Below, in pieces: positions 59,885-64,000 of a DNA stretch of 64,000 nucleotides. Source of the stretch: Cryptomeria japonica (Eukaryota > Streptophyta > Pinopsida > Cupressales > Cupressaceae). The translations under genes and the position numbers were made by a program. The notes under the pieces were generated by a model, which saw nothing but the letters and a program-made list of their open reading frames with translations, searched no databases and had not been told where the DNA came from. Where the stretch lies: contig NW_026729182.1 in assembly GCF_030272615.1 (NCBI RefSeq), forward strand, positions 1-64,000, written 5' to 3'. Position 1 is the stretch's first letter. Each line of letters begins with the position of its first letter.

Positions 59885-60984
59885 ATTTTTTTTGAGATGG
59901 ATGGAATTGATAGGTTCATCAAACCAATCACCTTCGGGGGTAGATAACTTGTATTCTCCTGAGCCATATGCTGCTACTATAACAAAAGATCCTAGCCAAT
60001 TTGGTTCAAATTTACCCTTCTTTTCTCGGTCTTGTTGATTTCTTGTATTCTCCCTTAGAACTATATCTCCAATTTAAAAAATGCGCGACTTGACTCTATG
60101 ATTATAACTTCTTTCCATTCTCTGTTGATACACTTTCAAATGATCTATTGCATTTTGGCGACGTTCCTGGATCAGTTCAGGTTCTTGGAGTCTAGAGACT
60201 CGTTGTTCTTCCTTTGGTACAAGACCTTTCAAGGAAATTCATAGAGAAGGTATCTCTACTTCTACTGGTAATATGGCTTCTGAGCCATAGACTAAGCAAT
60301 ATGGAGTTACCCCCGTTGGTGTGCGGATGTTGGTTCGGTATGCCCAAAGAGAAGGATTTAGCTGAATGTGCCAGTCTTTTCCAACTTCATTGACTGTTTT
60401 CTTCAATATTTTCAAGATAATTTTGTTTGATGCCTCATCTTGACCATTTCCTTGTGGATAATACAGAGTAGAAAACCTATGTTGGATATGAAATTGCTCA
60501 CATAGTTCCTTCACATCTTGATTCTTAAACGGTCGTCCATTGTCAGTGATAATGGTCATAGGAACTTCATAGCAACAGATTATATAATTCAAGATGAATG
60601 ATGATATTTGTTTTCCTCTCACTTTTGTTATAGGTACTGCTTCAACCATTTAGTGAAATATTCAATAGCAGTCAAAATGAACATATGTCCATTAGAAGAT
60701 GAAGGATTTACCTTTCCTACCAAATCAAGGCCCCATTGAAAAAATGACCATGATCGGACCATAGGATGCAATTCTTGTGCTGGTGCGTGAATGAGATTCC
60801 CATGGATCTGACATTGTTTGCATTTTTTGGCATATGTGAATGAATCTCTCTCCAATGCAGGCCAATAGTAACCCATAGGAAGAAGTTTCTGAGCCAATGT
60901 TAATCCACTTGAGTGTGTGCCACAAATACCTGCGTGAACTTTGTTAAGAACTTTCTTAGATTCTTCTTGTTCAAGACATCTCAA
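59885..60984 (-). pseudogene. Tat integrase
   Basis: Zinc-binding module with HAGICGTHSSGLTL and CKQCQIHG, then the catalytic core: first Asp in WGLDLVGKVNPSS, second in TIITDNGRPFKN, Glu in GQDEASNKIILK. TPTGVTPYCLVYGSEAILPV ends the core, and the C-terminal part (GKFEPNWLGSFVIVAAYGSG, STPEGDWFDEPINSIHLKK) runs to about 59885. Frame changes at about 60640 and 60240 and a stop near 60080. All three catalytic residues are present. Confidence 0.9.
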
Positions 60985-61242
60985 TAAAGTACCATCTAGA
61001 CCTCGCCTATATAAGGTATCAGCAATAATAGTATAGCGGGATGACTAGCGGATAAAATTTCTTCTTTAATTGCGGGATAGGTCAGGAGGAAGGATATTCT
61101 CTTTTAAGTACTGATAGGTTTGGCCGTATAAGGATTGACTGATTCCTGATATTTGACAAATCATGTAGGTATGTTGGGATTGAATGGTAGGGGTTAAGAT
61201 ATCTTCCACGAGGAATTCGTAATGTTGTTGATTCTCCCGATT

Positions 61243-61676
61243 CTATAAGAGAGATGTTAGTGTAGCCATTACATCTTCTGCTTTATTCTCATTTCTTAGG
61301 GTTTGAGTAAATGATATTTCTGCAAAGTGTTCTTTAAACTCTTCTACTAGCTTTTTATAGGGCATGAGCTTGTAATCCCTAGTTTGGTAATCATCATTTA
61401 TTTTATTGATGATAAGTTGTGAATCACCATAAACATGCAATTCCTTGATATTCCATTCAATAGTCATTTTGAGCCCAATAGTCAATGCTTCATATTCTGC
61501 AGTATTGTTTGTGCATGGAAACCGAAGTCTATATGATTTTGGAATTGTATGTCTTGAGGTGTGATGAATAAAATTCCTGCACCTGATCCATATTGTGTAT
61601 AAGAACCATCAAAGTACAATTCCCAAAATTTTATACTTACTGTCAGAATGTCTGCATCAAGAAATTCAATGTGCAA
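61243..61676 (-). pseudogene. second RNase H-like domain (Tat-specific)
   Basis: LYFDGSYTQYGSGAGILFIT carries the first catalytic Asp, and ELHVYGDSQLIINKINDDYQ the third. A plant-type second RNase H after the gypsy RNase H is a hallmark of the Tat lineage. Two frames overlap near 61484, so a frameshift breaks it. Confidence 0.85.
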
Positions 61677-61742
61677 TGGTATGTTATTTTGTAAAGGAGC
61701 TTTAGCTAATTGATCAACAATGACCTATCCTTTGATAGCTTT

Positions 61743-62126
61743 TCAATCAACATACTCTATATCAAACTCACTCAGTATCATAACCCATTTGGCTAATCTG
61801 CCTATCAAAGTTGACTTGTTCAACAAATACTTTAGTGGATCTATCTTTGCTATTAACTTCATAGAATAAGTCAACTTATAAAATCGCAGCTTCTGAGTTG
61901 CAAATACAATTGCTAGACGTGTCTTCTCTATTGCTGTATAATTCAGTTCATAGCTGACAAGTGTTTTATTGATGTAATGCACTGCTCTTTCTTTTCCTTC
62001 TTCATCATGTTGAGCTAATAGAGCGCCTAATGATACATTTGTTGCTGAGATATAGAGCAACAATGGTTTCTCTTTGATTGGTGATACCCATACTGGAGGA
62101 TTCATGAGATATTCTTTGATTTGCAT
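61743..62126 (-). pseudogene. Tat RNase H (gypsy type)
   Basis: LLLYISATNVSLGALLAQHD is the start of RNase H (Asp to Ser/Ala changes at the first catalytic position are visible: YISAT where YLAVS/DAS forms occur). ALNY-like SYELNYTAIEKTRLAIVFAT and TLIGRLAKWVMILSEFDIEY follow. The frame is separate from RT (break at about 62127-62255). Confidence 0.85.
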
Positions 62127-62255
62127 AAAATATTCTTCACATTTTTTATCCCATTTGAATGGAACATTCTTATGTAGAAGATGAGTGAATGGATGACATC
62201 TATCTGCTAATTGAGAGACAAATATTTTGATTGATTGTAATCTTCCTTGTAAAGA

Positions 62256-63014
62256 TCAAAATTGACTTATGTTCCTAGGTGACTCCATCTCCATGATGGC
62301 TTTTACCTTTTCAGGATCTACTTCAATTCCATGGGCTGATATAATGTACCCAAGAAGTTTTCCAGAGGTTACTCCAAATGCACATTTCTTTGGATTTAAT
62401 CTCAACTGATATCTTTCCAACCTATCAAAGATCTTGCTTAAGATGTTCAAATGTTCTTGTCTTGTATGAGATTTTGCAACTATATCATCTACATAATCTT
62501 CCATAAATGTATGCATCATATCATGGAAAATTGTTGTCATGGCCCTTTGATAAGTTGCTCCTGCATTCTTAAGCCCAAATGGCATAACATTGCAGCAATA
62601 AGTACCCCATGCAGAGGTGAATGTTATGTTTTTTTGATCTCCAGGGGAAATTCTTATTTGATTGTATCCTAAGAAGCCATCCATTAATGAAAACATCTCA
62701 TGCCCTGCTAATAAGTCCACAATTATATCAATGTTTGGTAGTGGGAAATCATCTTTGGGGCATGCTTTGTTCAAATCTTTGAAATCGGTGTAGACTCTTA
62801 TGCTTTTATCCGGCTTTGACACTGGTACAATGCTTGAAACCCATTCTGGATAGGCAATAGGTCTTATGAAACCCACCTCTAATAGTTTCTTTAGCTCAGC
62901 TTTTACAAGAAGAGCAATGTGTGGATGCATCTTCCTTAGCTTTTTCTTAACTGGTTTTTCTTTTAAATCCATATTGAGATGATGCATTATAAGATCTGGA
63001 TTAAGTCCAGGCAT
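62256..63014 (-). pseudogene. Tat reverse transcriptase
   Basis: Open for 252 codons: MPGLNPDLIMHHLNMDLKEK, the conserved linker, VSKPDKSIRVYTDFKDLNKA, FSLMDGFLGYNQIRISPGDQ, MPFGLKNAGATYQRAM and the catalytic YVDD in MEDYVDDIVAKS, then LRLNPKKCAFGV and GIEVDPEKVKAIMEM. The MPGL-DP motif and KDLNKACPKDDFPLP are typical of the Tat lineage. Confidence 0.9.
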
Positions 63015-63261
63015 GTCAGCATAGGACCAAGCAAAATTTATTTGTCTTTGACTGAAGAGTTCTATGTATTCTTTCCTCTCTTTATCTGATAATGAGGCAG
63101 CAGAATAAAGTATCTTGGGATCCTTTGATGTTCCAATGTTTATTGCTTCTATTGGTTCTATTAGAATAGCAGATCTCTCCTATTTTTTCGACTGGAAAGT
63201 TTGGCAATCTCTTGACTGTAAGAAACGTTACTTGATTCGACAAAGGAAGATATCTTAGGTC

Positions 63262-63785
63262 TTATGGGTTCGACAACATTAAGATACACAATAAGTCATG
63301 ATCATTGGAAAAGACGTCTAAGTTAGGGTTTTCTAGATTATCCCAATCAATTAATTTAGGATGAAGAATGGGTAAGTCATAATCATTGTCATCGTTAGGT
63401 GCTTCAAAATTCATGACATAATGGTCATAATTTGGAGTAGAGTAGGTAATGTCATAGATAGAATTATCTTGAGGATTATCTCTCCCAAGTATTCTCCAAT
63501 CTGTTCTAAAGAAATTAGTATTAGCATTTTGTGGTTCACACTCAAATGGATCTTCATCTGACGTTTGTCCCTTAAATGAATGGATTATATCAACACACAC
63601 GTCTTTAGTACTGCAAGATCCTTCTTGATTATTTTCAATAAATTCATTTGCATTTTGAAGTTGACATACTGGTGCACATGATATAGAGAATTCTTTTGCT
63701 AGATTTTGTCTTCTTTCAAACTCAGTTTCTTCTGGACTAATAGTCAATTCTACTTGACTATCTCTTAGTTCTTCTATGGTTCTAC
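63262..63785 (-). pseudogene. Tat pol N-terminal linker region
   Basis: Open frame of about 175 codons upstream of RT, rich in Asp, Asn and Glu (for example YDITYSTPNYDHYVMNFEAP). It corresponds to the poorly conserved region between protease and RT. The frame enters the copia-type LTR at 63786, so the coding part is cut there. Confidence 0.6.
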
Positions 63786-64000
63786 TGTGAGATTTTTCCA
63801 AGATCAAGAGCTCAATGAAAAGTACAATAGAGACAAAATATAGGATAATAATAAACTATATTCTCATCAATAGATAAATGATCAATTGTTCCATTTTACA
63901 TAGAATGTAGATGAGCCTACTTATATAGGCAAGGCTTATGGATATGTGAGTACACAAACATGACATGTGGCTCAATAAGAAACAAGGGTAGGTAGGAAAT
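63786..64000 (-). repeat. LTR of copia-type family, partial
   Basis: Starts TGTGAGATTTTTCCAAGATC and matches the first ~215 bp of the LTRs at 7391 and 11193, more diverged at its start. It interrupts the Tat element. The sequence left of it is Tat pol and not a primer binding site, so it is either the 3' LTR of a minus-strand copy extending past the window or a solo LTR. Confidence 0.8.

Overview
The window reads as intergenic DNA of a plant with a very large, AT-rich, repeat-filled nuclear genome. A gymnosperm (conifer-like) is my best guess, but that is inference from repeat style and not shown by any single gene. Nearly everything is LTR retrotransposon or LINE, almost all on the minus strand and almost all decayed. 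The one well-supported intact host gene is a two-exon F-box/LRR gene at 36182-37668 (+).

Layout. 1-4234: 5' part of a minus-strand Ty3/gypsy (Tat-type) element with broken gag, long leader, tRNA-Lys primer site and an internally deleted LTR. 4235-7390: a shortened duplicate of the F-box locus flanks without the F-box gene, then a broken multi-exon gene of unknown family. 7391-11651: a complete but non-autonomous Ty1/copia-type element (gag and protease, no reverse transcriptase) with an unusual acidic ORF. 13.95-15.1 kb: an unidentified decayed ORF, followed by an array of about 13 units of ~127 bp, each a long hairpin (15690-17350). 19186-30578: a complete Athila-like gypsy element (LTRs of 1304 and 1302 bp, tRNA-Asp primer site, gag-pro-RT-RNase H-IN, then a long extra ORF) inserted into an older LTR-like sequence. 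31557-35261: a 5'-truncated LINE. 35262-40965: the F-box locus with its duplicated flanks. 40966-42790: a copia fragment. 45073-53174: a degenerate but long LINE between two related LTR-like repeats. 53354-63785: a minus-strand Tat gypsy element carrying an antisense plant-mobile-domain (PMD) ORF. 63786-64000: start of a further LTR of the copia family found at 7391 and 11193.

Main observations. (1) The extra ORF 3' of pol in the Athila-like element and the extra ORFs 3' of RNase H in both LINEs appear to share one protein domain. (2) The ~127-bp hairpin array. (3) The F-box locus existed as at least three tandem copies; only one still has the gene, and a Tat LTR junction shared by two copies orders the events. 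(4) A 21-bp-period repeat lies in the 5' leader of one Tat element and, in opposite orientation, in the 3' region of the other. (5) Most in-frame stops are TAG or TGA where CAG or CGA is expected, the pattern left by deamination of methylated CHG/CG sites. All alignments were done by eye; no searches were run.
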